DNA of 64,000 bases, taken from NCBI RefSeq assembly GCF_030077735.1, contig NZ_JASJEU010000007.1, positions 124,001 to 188,000 on the forward strand, given 5' to 3'. The notes under the pieces were generated by a model. It ran no database searches, was not told the DNA's origin, and saw only the letters and a list, made by a program, of their open reading frames with translations. Both the position numbers and the translations under genes were made by a program. Positions 26,306-35,096 of this stretch are shown here, one piece after another (position 1 is the first letter of the stretch; every line of letters begins with the position of its first letter). Source of the stretch: Gordonibacter faecis. Lineage in GTDB: Bacteria; Actinomycetota; Coriobacteriia; Coriobacteriales; Eggerthellaceae.

Positions 26306-26458
26306 ATGGCTATCGAAGCATATTGCGTGAAGTGCAAGGCGAAGAAGATCATGCAGGACCCCGTCGAGGGAACCACGAAAAACGGCAAGCCCATTACGAA
26401 GGGTAAATGCCCGGACTGCGGCACCACCATCTGCCGCATTGGTGCTTCCAAGAAGTAA
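26306..26458 (+). CDS. Small zinc-ribbon protein (DUF5679-like)
   Basis: A 50-residue protein with two CxxC pairs, YCVKCKAKK near the N-terminus and CPDCGTTICR near the C-terminus, separated by the segment DPVEGTTKNGKPITKGK. This spacing and wording match DUF5679-type zinc ribbons, short proteins of unknown role found in actinobacteria and archaea. The ATG at 26306 gives the family N-terminus; an in-frame start eleven codons upstream is unlikely. It has its own promoter and terminator, so it is monocistronic. Confidence 0.85.
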   Translation: MAIEAYCVKCKAKKIMQDPVEGTTKNGKPITKGKCPDCGTTICRIGASKK

Positions 26459-26486
26459 CCTCTGTTCTGACAACATCACTTGCCAA

Positions 26487-26526
26487 AAACGACCGTGAGC
26501 CCCCAGCCCACGGTCGTTTCTTTATT
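26487..26526 (+). terminator. Intrinsic terminator after the zinc-ribbon gene
   Basis: An 11-bp perfect stem AAACGACCGTG/CACGGTCGTTT (26487-26497 with 26509-26519) is followed by a T-rich tract. Confidence 0.85.
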
Positions 26527-26545
26527 TTCTCCGCAAACGTTTTTT

Positions 26546-26812
26546 ACTAAATGTTTCACGTGAAACATTTAGTTACTAGCTAATGCACCCTTTTAATCAA
26601 ATGTTCGAACTGGATGTTTCACGTGAAACATTTATCGCCCAGTAAAAATTCAATCAAACTCGCGGCTAAGTGTTTCACGTGAAACATCGTTTGGTAAACA
26701 AAGTTCTTGCAGCTCTTACAACTTCCGCAGTTCTTAAAGTTTTCACCCAAGTGTTTCACGTGAAATAGTGTTGGCGAATGAGTCTTTTGATTGAAATGTT
26801 TCACGTGAAACA
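26546..26812. other. parS: parS cluster, five sites
   Basis: Sites lie at 26552-26567, 26615-26630, 26671-26686, 26752-26767 (one mismatch, C to T at base 15) and 26797-26812. The first is the core of a 28-bp palindrome (26546-26573), and the last is in a 22-bp palindrome. This cluster is isolated from the others by 8.6 kb to the left and 10 kb to the right. Confidence 0.93.
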
Positions 26813-27136
26813 TTTGGGTAAGCTAGCGGGCGGCGGTTGAGGATGATGACATGAGAAAAGTGAGCGCTAAAAAGTTATTGACGAATAAGGGGTGAATGAA
26901 ATAATAAACGCAAGAAAGTGATGAAGAAGATAATATAAGTGTAAAAGTAAGTAACTTAAGTACTAGGTGTTCAGTGGTGCTCAGTGGTTTGCAGTAAAGT
27001 TAGGCGTAGTAGTTCGCTTCCTCTTCGCCTCTTGACCTTCGCCTGTTGACCTTCGCGTGAAGTCGGCGAAACTTTTGGAAAAAGTCGTTGACAGACACCC
27101 TACTTACCGGCATAATTACTTTTGCTGTTTCGACGT
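26813..27136. other. AT-rich spacer with tRNA-Arg promoter
   Basis: No gene is seen. Short direct repeats occur (TTGACCTTCGC at about 27032 and 27047). A promoter for the tRNA lies at its right end: -35 TTGACA 27088-27093, a 17-bp spacer and -10 CATAAT 27111-27116. Confidence 0.6.
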
Positions 27137-27213
27137 GCGCCGTTACCTCAGCTGGATAGAGGGACTGACTACGAATCAGTACGTCGGGGGTTCGAATCCC
27201 TCACGGCGCACCA
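27137..27213 (+). tRNA. tRNA-Arg (anticodon ACG)
   Basis: A complete 77-nt cloverleaf: acceptor stem GCGCCGT/ACGGCGC, D stem CCTC/GAGG, anticodon stem ACTGA/TCAGT with loop CTACGAA (anticodon ACG), T loop TTCGAAT, and encoded CCA. The A34 of this tRNA is the classical substrate of TadA, which is also encoded in this window at 58913. A weak terminator-like stem (CCGCA/TGCGG, 27228-27255) followed by seven T lies downstream. Confidence 0.96.
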
Positions 27214-27227
27214 TTTACAGCACCGAT

Positions 27228-27262
27228 CCGCAACGACTGGCAGCAGCACGTGCGGTTTTTTT
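27228..27262 (+). terminator. Possible terminator after tRNA-Arg
   Basis: A short stem CCGCA/TGCGG with an 18-base loop ends in seven T (27256-27262). The T run is convincing; the stem is weak. Confidence 0.4.
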
Positions 27263-27324
27263 ATTTCCGAAGGAAAGGTACGTACTTGAAGGTTCGAAAA
27301 TCGAAGCCTCACAGTAAGTAGTCC

Positions 27325-27358
27325 TCCTTCGACTTCCCTTACGCCGGCAGTCGAAGGA
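27325..27358. repeat. Inverted repeat TCCTTCGAC/GTCGAAGGA
   Basis: Nine-base perfect arms (27325-27333 and 27350-27358) with a 16-base loop, in the 287-bp spacer before the MgtE-like gene. The CCTTCGAC word recurs in the element inside iorA and at about 42789, so it looks like part of a dispersed repeat family. Confidence 0.45.
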
Positions 27359-27500
27359 CGGCTGCGGCGCTCCCTGGTTTGACAAGACCGCGTGCGCACG
27401 AAACTCGTGCGTCATCGCGCAGCCAGCGCCCTCGTGGCGCCGACGCTCTGCGCAGCACGCCGCCTCGCCACCTGGGGAGCATGACAGTAAGGGAATTGCC

Positions 27501-28853
27501 ATGCTCTACCTCTCTCAAATGATGGGGAAGCCCGTCATCGATGCCACCGGCGAGAAGATCGGCACGATCTCTGATCTGGCCATCTCCACCGGCGAAGTGT
27601 TCCCCCGCATCACCAGCCTGGCCTTCCAAGGCCCGGGCAAAGTTCCGTTCATGATTTCGTGGCGCAAGTATGTCGAAGAATTCGACGAAGACGGCATCAA
27701 GCTGGCCGTGCCCGCGCACGACATTCGCTTCAGCTACCTGCAACCCGACGAGGTGCTACTGGCTCGCGACCTGCTGAATCGCCAGATCGTCGACACGCAG
27801 GGCATGAAAGTGGTGCGCGTAAACGACCTCAAGCTGTCCGTGTCCGGCTCGCAGCTGCGCCTGCTGGGCGCCGAAGTGGGCGCGCGCGGCATCCTGCGCG
27901 GCCTGGCCCCGTGGCTGGAAAAGGCCGTGGTGGCCATCGCGCGTGTGTTCGGCAAGAAAATCGACGAGCAAATTATCGCGTGGAACTACATGGACCTGCT
28001 CGACCGCGACCTGTCGGAAGTGCAGCTGTCCGTCACCCACAAGCGCCTCGACGAGCTGCACCCCGCCGACGTGGCCGACATTCTGGAACAACTCGACCCT
28101 CAGCAGCGCGCGAACGTGTTTCAGCACCTCGATGACGCGCAAGCCACCGAGGCCATCTCGGAAATGGAAGACGAATACCAGGCCGACTTCATCGAAGATT
28201 TGGATGACGCCCGCGCCGCAGGCCTGCTGGGTAACATGGATCCGGACGACGCCGCCGACATCGTGCGCGACCTCTCTTACGAGAAGGCTGAAACCCTGTT
28301 GCGCCTCATGGGTGTGGAAGACGCCACCGAGATCCGCCGCCTGCTGGGCTACAAGGACGGTACCGCTGGCGGCATGATGACCACGCAGTTCGTGGCCGTG
28401 CACGAAGACAACACCGTGGGTGAAACCATCGAGGTGCTGCGCGAACTGCCCGAGGACCACCCCACCGTCCACTACGTCTACGTGTTGGACGAATACGACG
28501 AATTCAAAGGTGTGCTATCGCTGCGCACCCTCGTGTTGACCGACGACGCCAAGCCCGTGGGCGACGTCATGTACGACGACGTGATCTCCGTCGCGCCGGA
28601 CGAAACGGAAGAAGATGTGGCCGCCGACATCTTCAAATATGACCTGCCCGCCATGCCCGTGGTTGACGAGCACGGCATTCTCCTGGGTATTGTCACCGTG
28701 GACGATGCGTGGGATGCCATCGAAGAGGACGTGAGCGGCGACAAAACGAAAGCCACCGCGCTCAAGGTAGTGGGCATCGTGTTGGCTGCAGCGCTGTTCC
28801 TGGGCCTGTACACGCTCGTGTTGCTGCAGGTCGTCGGCTATACCGGGAGGTAG
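27501..28853 (+). CDS. MgtE-N/CBS domain protein, probable regulator of the adjacent Mg2+ transporter
   Basis: A 450-residue protein with N-terminal PRC-barrel-like segments (GKPVIDATGEKIGTISDLAI, and a second at about residues 90-120). An MgtE-type N domain follows, made of Asp/Glu-rich helical repeats (LHPADVADILEQLDPQQRANVF, about 185-280), then a CBS pair (about 290-410) and one hydrophobic C-terminal helix (about 423-445). It thus has the magnesium-sensing half of MgtE without the five-helix channel. Its stop is four bases from the NRMT-type transporter start, so the two are one operon. Inference: it senses cytosolic Mg2+ and gates or stabilises the transporter. Confidence 0.85.
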   Translation: MLYLSQMMGKPVIDATGEKIGTISDLAISTGEVFPRITSLAFQGPGKVPFMISWRKYVEEFDEDGIKLAVPAHDIRFSYLQPDEVLLARDLLNRQIVDTQGMKVVRVNDLKLSVSGSQLRLLGAEVGARGILRGLAPWLEKAVVAIARVFGKKIDEQIIAWNYMDLLDRDLSEVQLSVTHKRLDELHPADVADILEQLDPQQRANVFQHLDDAQATEAISEMEDEYQADFIEDLDDARAAGLLGNMDPDDAADIVRDLSYEKAETLLRLMGVEDATEIRRLLGYKDGTAGGMMTTQFVAVHEDNTVGETIEVLRELPEDHPTVHYVYVLDEYDEFKGVLSLRTLVLTDDAKPVGDVMYDDVISVAPDETEEDVAADIFKYDLPAMPVVDEHGILLGIVTVDDAWDAIEEDVSGDKTKATALKVVGIVLAAALFLGLYTLVLLQVVGYTGR

Positions 28854-28857
28854 CGAC

Positions 28858-30261
28858 ATGGCAGCCAAAAACACCAACGAGCGCCGCGCCGCAACTCCCG
28901 AGCGCAGCAAGCGTGAATGGGGCAGCTTCAAGATGGGCTCCGCCGCGAAAGACCGCCTGGCCACCTCGGCCACCTCAGCTGCCCCCACCGCTTCCGGCGC
29001 GCCGGAAGCCCCCGCAGAACCGCAAGCAACCAAAAAGCCCAGCAAGCTGTGGCTCCTTTTGGCCGCCCTCGGCCCGGGCATTGTTACCGCCATGGCCGGC
29101 AACGACGCCGGCGGCATCTCAACGTATTCCACCGTGGGTGCGAAGTTCGGCTACGCGACGCTCTGGGTTATCCCAATTATGTGCGTGCTGCTCATCGTGG
29201 TGGAAATGACGGCGGCGCGCATGGGCGCGGTCACCGGCAAAGGCTTCGCCGCCCTCATTCGCGAGCGCTTCGGCATCCGCCTGACGGCGCTCGCCATGTT
29301 GGCGCTGCTCATAGGCAACGTGGCCACCACGTTCTCCGAGTTCGCCGGCATCGCCAGCGGCATGGAAATGTTCGGCGTGTCGAAATACCTCTCCGTCCCC
29401 GTGGCCGCCATCGCGGTATGGCTGCTTATTGTCGGCGGCAGCTACAAGCGCGTGGAAAAAGTGTTCCTCATTTTGTCGCTGGTATTCGTCACTTACATTG
29501 TGGCAGCGTTCATGGCGCAGCCCAACTGGGGAAACGCGCTCGAAAGCACGGTCGTTCCCCACGTGGTGAACGACACCAGTTTCGTGTCGCTGGTCATTGC
29601 CATGATAGGTACCACCATCGCACCCTGGATGATGTTCTTCGCCCAAAGCAACGTGGTTGAAAAAGGCGTGGGCATTAAGGACTTCTTCTCGCAGAAGGTG
29701 GACGTGGTGGCTGGCACTATCGCTGCGTGCCTGGTGGCGTGGTTCATCATTGTGACCACGGGCGCTGTGCTGTTTCCCCAGGGTATCGAGATAGAATCCG
29801 CCGCCGACGCCGCCAAAGCGCTTGCCCCGTTCGCGGGCCACTACGCCGAGGCGCTGTTCGCTATCGGACTCATTGCGGCGTCGTTCCTCGCAGCGTGCGT
29901 GTTGCCGCTGACCACGTCGTTCGTCATCTGCGAGGCGTTCGGCTGGGAAGCGGGCGTCTCGTTCAAATGGAAAGAAGCGCCGCTGTTCAAGAGCATCTTC
30001 ACGTTCGTCATCGCGTTTTCGGCGATTGTGGTGCTCATTCCCGGCATTGACCTCATGGGCGTCATGCTGACGGCACAGTTCGTGAACGGCATCATTTTGC
30101 CCGTGCTGCTGGTGTTTATGGCCATCATCTCGGCCGACAAGCGCATCATGGGGAACTACCGCTCGCGTCTGGTGTCACGCACGCTCATCTGGGTGACCGT
30201 GGGCATTGTGACCGTGCTCACGGCTGCGCTGCTGGTCATGCAAGTGTTGGGGCTGGGCTAA
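28858..30261 (+). CDS. NRAMP-related magnesium transporter (NRMT type)
   Basis: A 467-residue SLC11/NRAMP-fold membrane protein with about eleven helices and a polar N-terminal 60 residues. The metal-site motif of helix 1, normally DPGN, reads DAGG (83-86), and the helix-6 MPH motif reads APW (255-257). Loss of the Asn and Met ligands, Asn to Gly and Met to Ala, is the published hallmark of NRMT proteins, which carry Mg2+ and were structurally characterised from Eggerthella lenta. Transition-metal transport is therefore unlikely. GGAGG precedes the ATG. It is co-transcribed with the MgtE-like sensor gene. Confidence 0.87.
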   Translation: MAAKNTNERRAATPERSKREWGSFKMGSAAKDRLATSATSAAPTASGAPEAPAEPQATKKPSKLWLLLAALGPGIVTAMAGNDAGGISTYSTVGAKFGYATLWVIPIMCVLLIVVEMTAARMGAVTGKGFAALIRERFGIRLTALAMLALLIGNVATTFSEFAGIASGMEMFGVSKYLSVPVAAIAVWLLIVGGSYKRVEKVFLILSLVFVTYIVAAFMAQPNWGNALESTVVPHVVNDTSFVSLVIAMIGTTIAPWMMFFAQSNVVEKGVGIKDFFSQKVDVVAGTIAACLVAWFIIVTTGAVLFPQGIEIESAADAAKALAPFAGHYAEALFAIGLIAASFLAACVLPLTTSFVICEAFGWEAGVSFKWKEAPLFKSIFTFVIAFSAIVVLIPGIDLMGVMLTAQFVNGIILPVLLVFMAIISADKRIMGNYRSRLVSRTLIWVTVGIVTVLTAALLVMQVLGLG

Positions 30262-30484
30262 AGGCCGGCGGCACTATTCCCGCTGAAGCCGCCCAAACAA
30301 AAAAGCCGCGGCGAAAGCCCACGGCCAACCATAAACAAAACCTAAACTCAACCCACCGCTCTCGCCGCCAAGCGAAGCGCGCCGACGCATAAGTCATCGG
30401 CGCGCGGGCCTGCGGCATGCGAAGAACCCACGATTTCAGTGCCGTGTGGTGCGGCTGAAACGAAAGAAGTGCGAAAAGGCGCAG

Positions 30485-30958
30485 TTACACGCTTTCGGAC
30501 AGGCGTTTGCCTTCTTCTTCCAGACGCTTGGCGAGGAATTTGCGGCCGTTGTCGCCGTTCTTCACGCTGTTGAGAAGCATATCAATGCTCAGGCTATTCA
30601 GATAAGCGTCAAAACTTTCCTCAATGAGCTGGTACGTTTGCTTCACGCCCTGCACCATGGCGCCGCCCTTACGCGAAGAGCGCTTGGCGCGCGTGGACGG
30701 CTTCGCGTCCTCTTCCAGCGCAGACATGACCTGCAACACGGTGATATCCGAGGCATCCTTGGCCAGGCGATAGCCGCCGTGTTTGCCCGGGCGCGCCTCA
30801 ATCAGGCCGGCGTTACGCAGAAGCTGCGCCAACTGAATGAGGTAGTCGCGGGGAATGGACATGTCCTCGGCGATGTCCTTCGAGGAGCAAGTGGTGCCCT
30901 GCGCCGCCAGGTACAGGATCGCGCGCAGACCGTAGTCCGTTGATGCTTTGAATTGCAC
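30485..30958 (-). CDS. Rrf2-family transcriptional regulator
   Basis: A 157-residue winged-helix repressor beginning QFKASTDYGLRAILYLAAQ, with the family segments SSKDIAEDMSIPRDYLIQLAQLLRNAGLIEARPGKHGGYRLAK. The three cysteines that hold an Fe-S cluster in IscR/NsrR are missing; the only cysteine is in TTCSSKD. It probably senses something else or works without a cluster. The start is GTG at 30958 with GGAGA six bases upstream. It is transcribed away from the folate gene and stands alone; its regulon is not evident. Confidence 0.93.
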   Translation of the reverse strand: MQFKASTDYGLRAILYLAAQGTTCSSKDIAEDMSIPRDYLIQLAQLLRNAGLIEARPGKHGGYRLAKDASDITVLQVMSALEEDAKPSTRAKRSSRKGGAMVQGVKQTYQLIEESFDAYLNSLSIDMLLNSVKNGDNGRKFLAKRLEEEGKRLSESV

Positions 30959-31304
30959 GATGTCTCCAATCTCGCTGCCGCGACGGAAGCGTGGCTTCCG
31001 GACTTCCGCTGCGCGGCCTGCACATAGTGATGCTAATTACTCGCCGCATTCCACCTCTCAAAAAGCTGCGGGGGAAAGCATATCCCGACATTTCCGCGCC
31101 AGCATCGGGGGGCGGTTCGAGATGGTTCGAGTGTACCTAATGCATAATGATTATAGCAAGGTCATTGAGCCGATTGCATAGCAAAACGATTGGAAACGGT
31201 TACTACAACGCAATCTTGACCTGCACTTATCGAAAAGTGATAAAAACACACCCCCTTGACGTATAAAAATTTGACCTGTGAGCTTCAATGATATACTGAC
31301 CCTC
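30959..31304. other. Divergent promoter region between Rrf2 and folate genes
   Basis: About 350 bp without a gene. It holds a direct repeat TTGACCTG at about 31216 and 31271, which may be an operator or overlapping -35 elements, and the promoter of the downstream gene. Candidate -10 elements for the minus-strand rrf2-like gene are not obvious. Confidence 0.45.
31271..31297 (+). promoter_or_regulatory. Promoter giving a probably leaderless transcript
   Basis: -35 TTGACC at 31271-31276, a 15-bp spacer and -10 TATACT at 31292-31297. The -10 lies seven bases before ATG 31305, and no Shine-Dalgarno sequence is present, so transcription and translation may start at the same base. Confidence 0.5.
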
Positions 31305-31991
31305 ATGAATATGAAGGAAGAAAAATCTTTTGTTAGGAACAGGGCGCTCGCCTGCAGAGATGCGCTGGATGAGTATTCTGCGGCGGCAAAAAGCGCGCAG
31401 ATCTGCCAGTCGGTGGAAGAGCTTGTGGCGGAAGCTATTGGCCCGTGGGACGCGCGACGCGAGGTGGGTGGTCGTGACCCCGGTAGCGGTGCGCAATCGA
31501 GCTCGCTTTCGTCCTTGCCCGCGCGCCCACCGCTTCTGGCTTTGTACGCTGCCATGCGCAGTGAGGTGAATCTTGAGCGGCTTGCGCAGGCTGCGTGGGC
31601 GCGGGGATGGGACGTGTGTTTCCCGTGCATGGTGCGCGACGAACCGGACGCGCCCGCGCGCATGGTGTTTCACCGGGTGCCGCGCGAGCGGGTGGGCGAA
31701 GCGCGAGAGGCGTTTCTCGCCCATCCCCTGCGCTGTCTTGCCTGTGGCGAACTGGAACGCGCTGGCTTTCCCCTGGTGCAGCCCGAAGAGCTGGACGTGG
31801 TGTGTGTGCCACTGGTGGCGTTCGACGAGGCGGGCAACCGCCTGGGATACGGCGGCGGCAACTACGATCGCCTGCTCACGCGCCTGCGCCCGGACGCTCT
31901 CGTGGTAGGCATAGCGTTTGAGGAACAGCGCGTCGCCGCCGTGCCGTGTGAGCCGCACGACCAACCTCTTCCTCACATTGTGAGCGCGTAA
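31305..31991 (+). CDS. 5-formyltetrahydrofolate cyclo-ligase
   Basis: This enzyme converts 5-formyl-THF to 5,10-methenyl-THF using ATP. The C-terminal signature VPLVAFDEAGNRLGYGGGNYDRLL is unmistakable. N-terminal basic residues (KEEKSFVRNRALACRDAL) match the substrate/ATP region, though the stretch GPWDARREVGGRDPGSGAQSS looks like an insertion. At 228 residues it is slightly long for the family. The start was chosen at ATG 31305 because of the promoter position; ATG 31311 is also possible. It is a single-gene unit. Confidence 0.93.
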   Translation: MNMKEEKSFVRNRALACRDALDEYSAAAKSAQICQSVEELVAEAIGPWDARREVGGRDPGSGAQSSSLSSLPARPPLLALYAAMRSEVNLERLAQAAWARGWDVCFPCMVRDEPDAPARMVFHRVPRERVGEAREAFLAHPLRCLACGELERAGFPLVQPEELDVVCVPLVAFDEAGNRLGYGGGNYDRLLTRLRPDALVVGIAFEEQRVAAVPCEPHDQPLPHIVSA

Positions 31992-32006
31992 AGGCAGGGG
32001 GGGTTC

Positions 32007-32097
32007 CGTAGGGCAAGGGCTCTGCCCGTGCCGCTCGGCAAAACTAAACTGCCAGGTCAACCGTAGTTGTCGGCAAGGGCAGAGCCCTTGCCCTACG
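32007..32097. repeat. Intergenic inverted-repeat element
   Basis: Two 27-bp arms (32007-32033 and 32071-32097), differing at one position when reverse-complemented, enclose a 37-base loop. The outer ends read CGTAGGGCAAGGG and CCCTTGCCCTACG. Just downstream a CAACYTGGCAGGT word occurs twice (about 32100 and 32143) and once inverted in the loop. It looks like a REP/MITE-type element after the folate gene; it may also act as a bidirectional terminator structure. Confidence 0.7.
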
Positions 32098-32185
32098 ATC
32101 AACCTGGCAGGTGAAGAGGCGTTCGTTGCAGCCCCCTTACAATCAACTTGGCAGGTAAGGAACCGTTGCTGGATTCCTCCTCCTC

Positions 32186-33841
32186 TTACTTCTTAACCGC
32201 TCCATAGGGGGAATGGTTGAGCACGAAAACGCCGCCGATCATCAGCACCGCGCCCACCACCAGCGAGATCCACGGGTTGCCTGTGAAGCCGGCAATCACG
32301 TAGCCCACCAGGCACACCACGGCCACCACCGACGCGTACGGCAGCTGCGTGGCCACGTGGCGCAGGTGGTTGCACTGCGCACCCGCCGACGACAGGATGG
32401 TGGTATCAGAGATGGGCGACACGTGGTCGCCGTACACCGCGCCGCCGAGCGTCGCACCAATAGCCACCAAAAACAGCGGGTTGTCGGCCGGGAACACGCC
32501 AATCACAATGGGCAGAATGAGCGCGATAGTGCCCCACGACGTGCCCATAGCAAAACCGATGAACGCCGCCACCACAAAAATGACGGCCGGCAAGAACGCC
32601 AGGCCCACGCCGATGCTTTCCAAGAAGCTGCTGACGAACTCGCCCGTACCCAACAGGTAGCGGCACGTTCCGCCGAGGCTCCACGCCAGCACCAGAATCA
32701 TGATGGCGCCCACCATGGAGCGCACGCCCTCGGCCACGCCGTCCATGTAGCTGGACAGCGTCATCAGCTTGCGCGGCAGGAACATGAGGGCCGTCACCAC
32801 CAGCGCCACGCACACGCCAATGCACAGGCCAAACACCGGGTTTTCGCCCACGGCCGTGGCGAAGTCGACGCCCTGGAAGAACCCGCCCGCGTACAGCATG
32901 CCCAGAATCGAGAAGATAATAAGCACCACAATAGGAATGATCAGGTCGAACACGCGGCCCTTCTCGGAGATGGCCATGCCCTTGAACTCTTCGACCGCAC
33001 TTTGCGCAGCTTCGTCAAGTTCGTCCTCTTCGGCAATAATCGTGTCCATGTTGAGCGGCGATCCGTCAGCCGCTGCGCCGGTGAGGCCTACCGTGGACAC
33101 GGCCTCAAGGGCGCTGTTCTTCTCGGGGATACTGCGCTGCGCATCGGCGGGCTGCTGCATCTCGGCCTCGGCCACGCGCATAGGGCCGAAATCGCGCTTG
33201 GTGGCGCACATGAAGAACACGAACACAATGGTGAGCAGCGCGTAGAAGTTATACGGGATGGACTGCACAAACGTGGTGAAGCCGCCTTCGCCCAGGTAGC
33301 CGCCCACGGCCACGGCCCACGACGACACGGGCGCGATGATGCAGATGGGTGCAGCGGTGGAGTCGATGATCCACGCCAGCTTCTCGTGGCTGATCTTGAA
33401 GCGGTCGGTGACCGGGCGCATGACCGCGCCCACGGTGAGGCAGTTGAAGTAGTCGTCCACGAAAATGATGATGCCGAGCACCGCCGTGAGAATCTGCGCC
33501 ATCTTCGCGTTCTTGATGTGCGTGGATACCCATTCGGCGTAGGCGCGCGAGCCGCCGGCGGCCGCGATAACCACCACAAGCGCGCCCAATAACGCAAGGA
33601 ATAACAACAGCGCCCCGTTGCCCGCAATTTGTTCGGCCATCATCTGCGGCACCATGGTGAACGAGTCAACCAGCTGCTCGAACCCGGCGCCGTTGAGCGT
33701 GAACTGGTAAATCACCATGCCAACGAACACGCCCACCGCGAGAGAGGAATACACCTCCTTCGTGATAAGCGCCAGGGCCAGCGCCAGAATCGGGGGGATA
33801 ATAGACCACGCCCCCGTGCTGATAAGGTCAAATCCTTCCAT
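32186..33841 (-). CDS. nhaC: NhaC-family Na+/H+ antiporter
   Basis: A 551-residue ion-transporter-superfamily protein with about twelve helices. The family patterns GIIIFVDDYFNCLTVGAVMRPVTDRF and GTSWGTIALILPIVIGV, then GDHVSPISDTTILSSAGA, are those of NhaC/YfkM-like transporters, which exchange Na+ for H+ or couple substrate exchange. A hydrophilic loop of about 80 residues (about 235-310) separates two halves. AAGGGGACGCAT precedes ATG 33841; an upstream in-frame extension is unlikely. Substrate could also be an organic anion, as in some Nha-like antiporters. Confidence 0.88.
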   Translation of the reverse strand: MEGFDLISTGAWSIIPPILALALALITKEVYSSLAVGVFVGMVIYQFTLNGAGFEQLVDSFTMVPQMMAEQIAGNGALLLFLALLGALVVVIAAAGGSRAYAEWVSTHIKNAKMAQILTAVLGIIIFVDDYFNCLTVGAVMRPVTDRFKISHEKLAWIIDSTAAPICIIAPVSSWAVAVGGYLGEGGFTTFVQSIPYNFYALLTIVFVFFMCATKRDFGPMRVAEAEMQQPADAQRSIPEKNSALEAVSTVGLTGAAADGSPLNMDTIIAEEDELDEAAQSAVEEFKGMAISEKGRVFDLIIPIVVLIIFSILGMLYAGGFFQGVDFATAVGENPVFGLCIGVCVALVVTALMFLPRKLMTLSSYMDGVAEGVRSMVGAIMILVLAWSLGGTCRYLLGTGEFVSSFLESIGVGLAFLPAVIFVVAAFIGFAMGTSWGTIALILPIVIGVFPADNPLFLVAIGATLGGAVYGDHVSPISDTTILSSAGAQCNHLRHVATQLPYASVVAVVCLVGYVIAGFTGNPWISLVVGAVLMIGGVFVLNHSPYGAVKK

Positions 33842-34040
33842 ATGCGTCCCCTTCGCCGTGCTTTTCCGCCGCTCCGGCACGCGCATGGTTCCGCCTTCGC
33901 CTTCCGCGCCGCCCCATGCGTGCGCTGAGGACGCAGGCCGAACAGCCGCCGCTCGGCACTTGCCGCCTCAGTATACAATCATCCGTAGAATGAGGGGAGA
34001 AAAAGTAAAGGTTTTTGGGCTGCACCTGCGAAAAGAGGGG

Positions 34041-35042
34041 CTAGCGGGCCAGCAGCGAGCACCCCGCGGGAAGCAGCCACAGCACGAAAATGAGCAGAAT
34101 GGGCCACAGGTGAGCCTTCGTGACGGCCACGAATTCGCGGATGAATGCGGTGGGCCAGAAGTAGCGGGCCGTGGTGCTGCCCACGCCGTCGGCCACAAGG
34201 CCAATCTGGTGCGCGTACTCGGCCGTGCGAAACACGTGATAGTCGCTGGTGACCACGGCCGCGCGGTACGCGCCCGCGCCCGAGCGCGCGTCCATGATGG
34301 CCTTGCTGTTGCGCAGGTTCTCCATAGTGGTGGCGGAGCGGTTTTCCTCGATGATGGCATCAGCGGGTATGCCACGCTCTTCCACCAGGTAGTTCTTCAT
34401 GGCGGTGGATTCGGGAAGTTGCTCGTCGGGGCCTTGGCCGCCCGACGCGATGATGAGCGCGCGCTTGCCGCCGGCCTCCCAGAGCTCCACGCCTTTGTCC
34501 AGTCGGCCGGCCAGAAGCGGCGTGGGTTTCGTGCCCGAAAGGCCTGCGCCGTGCACCACGATGTAGTCGTAATCGCAGCGTTTTGGCAGGCGGCGATACA
34601 GCCACGAATATAGCAGCAGCGCCGTAAACGTGAATGCGATGTAGGAGCCTTCCACAAACACAAGTGAGGTTAGCGCCATAACGGGCATGATGGGTGCCGC
34701 CACCATCAGCAGCGGCAACCCGATACAGGCTGCTATGATGGCGGTGGCGACAAGCCCTGGCAACAGGTGCGCGAGCGAGAGCCCTTCGCGGCGCACCACC
34801 ACAACCGTGTTCGCGATGAGGAACACCACGAGTGCTACCAGGCCAAACGGGATGGCCGCGAAGCCCAGTAGCACGAGCCACGGCAAGTTGAACTGCACAG
34901 ACAGTCCCCAGAACGCAAACAGACACAGCGCGAGGAAGTACAGAGCGTTGCGGAACTGGCGCGGCTCCTTGCGGTAATTGCGCCAGAACAGCCACCCGAA
35001 CACGAGCGCCGGAAAGTATATGAGTATAAGCTCCAAGATCAT
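34041..35042 (-). CDS. YdcF-family (DUF218) membrane protein
   Basis: A 333-residue protein with four to five N-terminal transmembrane helices (about residues 1-150) and a DUF218 domain (about 160-300). The core motifs are DYIVVHGAGLSG, LIIASGGQGPDEQLPESTAM, ENRSATTMENLRNSK and AAVVTSDYHVFRTAEYA. A last hydrophobic helix ends the protein. Family members such as ElyC and SanA affect envelope integrity and precursor lipid use; the substrate is unknown. It stands between two transport genes without evident coupling. Confidence 0.9.
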   Translation of the reverse strand: MILELILIYFPALVFGWLFWRNYRKEPRQFRNALYFLALCLFAFWGLSVQFNLPWLVLLGFAAIPFGLVALVVFLIANTVVVVRREGLSLAHLLPGLVATAIIAACIGLPLLMVAAPIMPVMALTSLVFVEGSYIAFTFTALLLYSWLYRRLPKRCDYDYIVVHGAGLSGTKPTPLLAGRLDKGVELWEAGGKRALIIASGGQGPDEQLPESTAMKNYLVEERGIPADAIIEENRSATTMENLRNSKAIMDARSGAGAYRAAVVTSDYHVFRTAEYAHQIGLVADGVGSTTARYFWPTAFIREFVAVTKAHLWPILLIFVLWLLPAGCSLLAR

Positions 35043-35096
35043 GAGGCCAGTATACCGTAACGCCCGCGTCGAAAACTTACACCTGCCTTACGCGGC

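Noticed and set aside
27214..27500. A Mg2+ (M-box) riboswitch upstream of the MgtE-like gene
   Set aside because: The context is suggestive, but I could not find the conserved M-box segments in either strand; only a short inverted repeat is evident.
32213..33592. A 459-codon plus-strand frame opposite nhaC
   Set aside because: Its His/Arg-rich composition and complete overlap with a well-supported transporter mark it as a shadow of the opposite strand.
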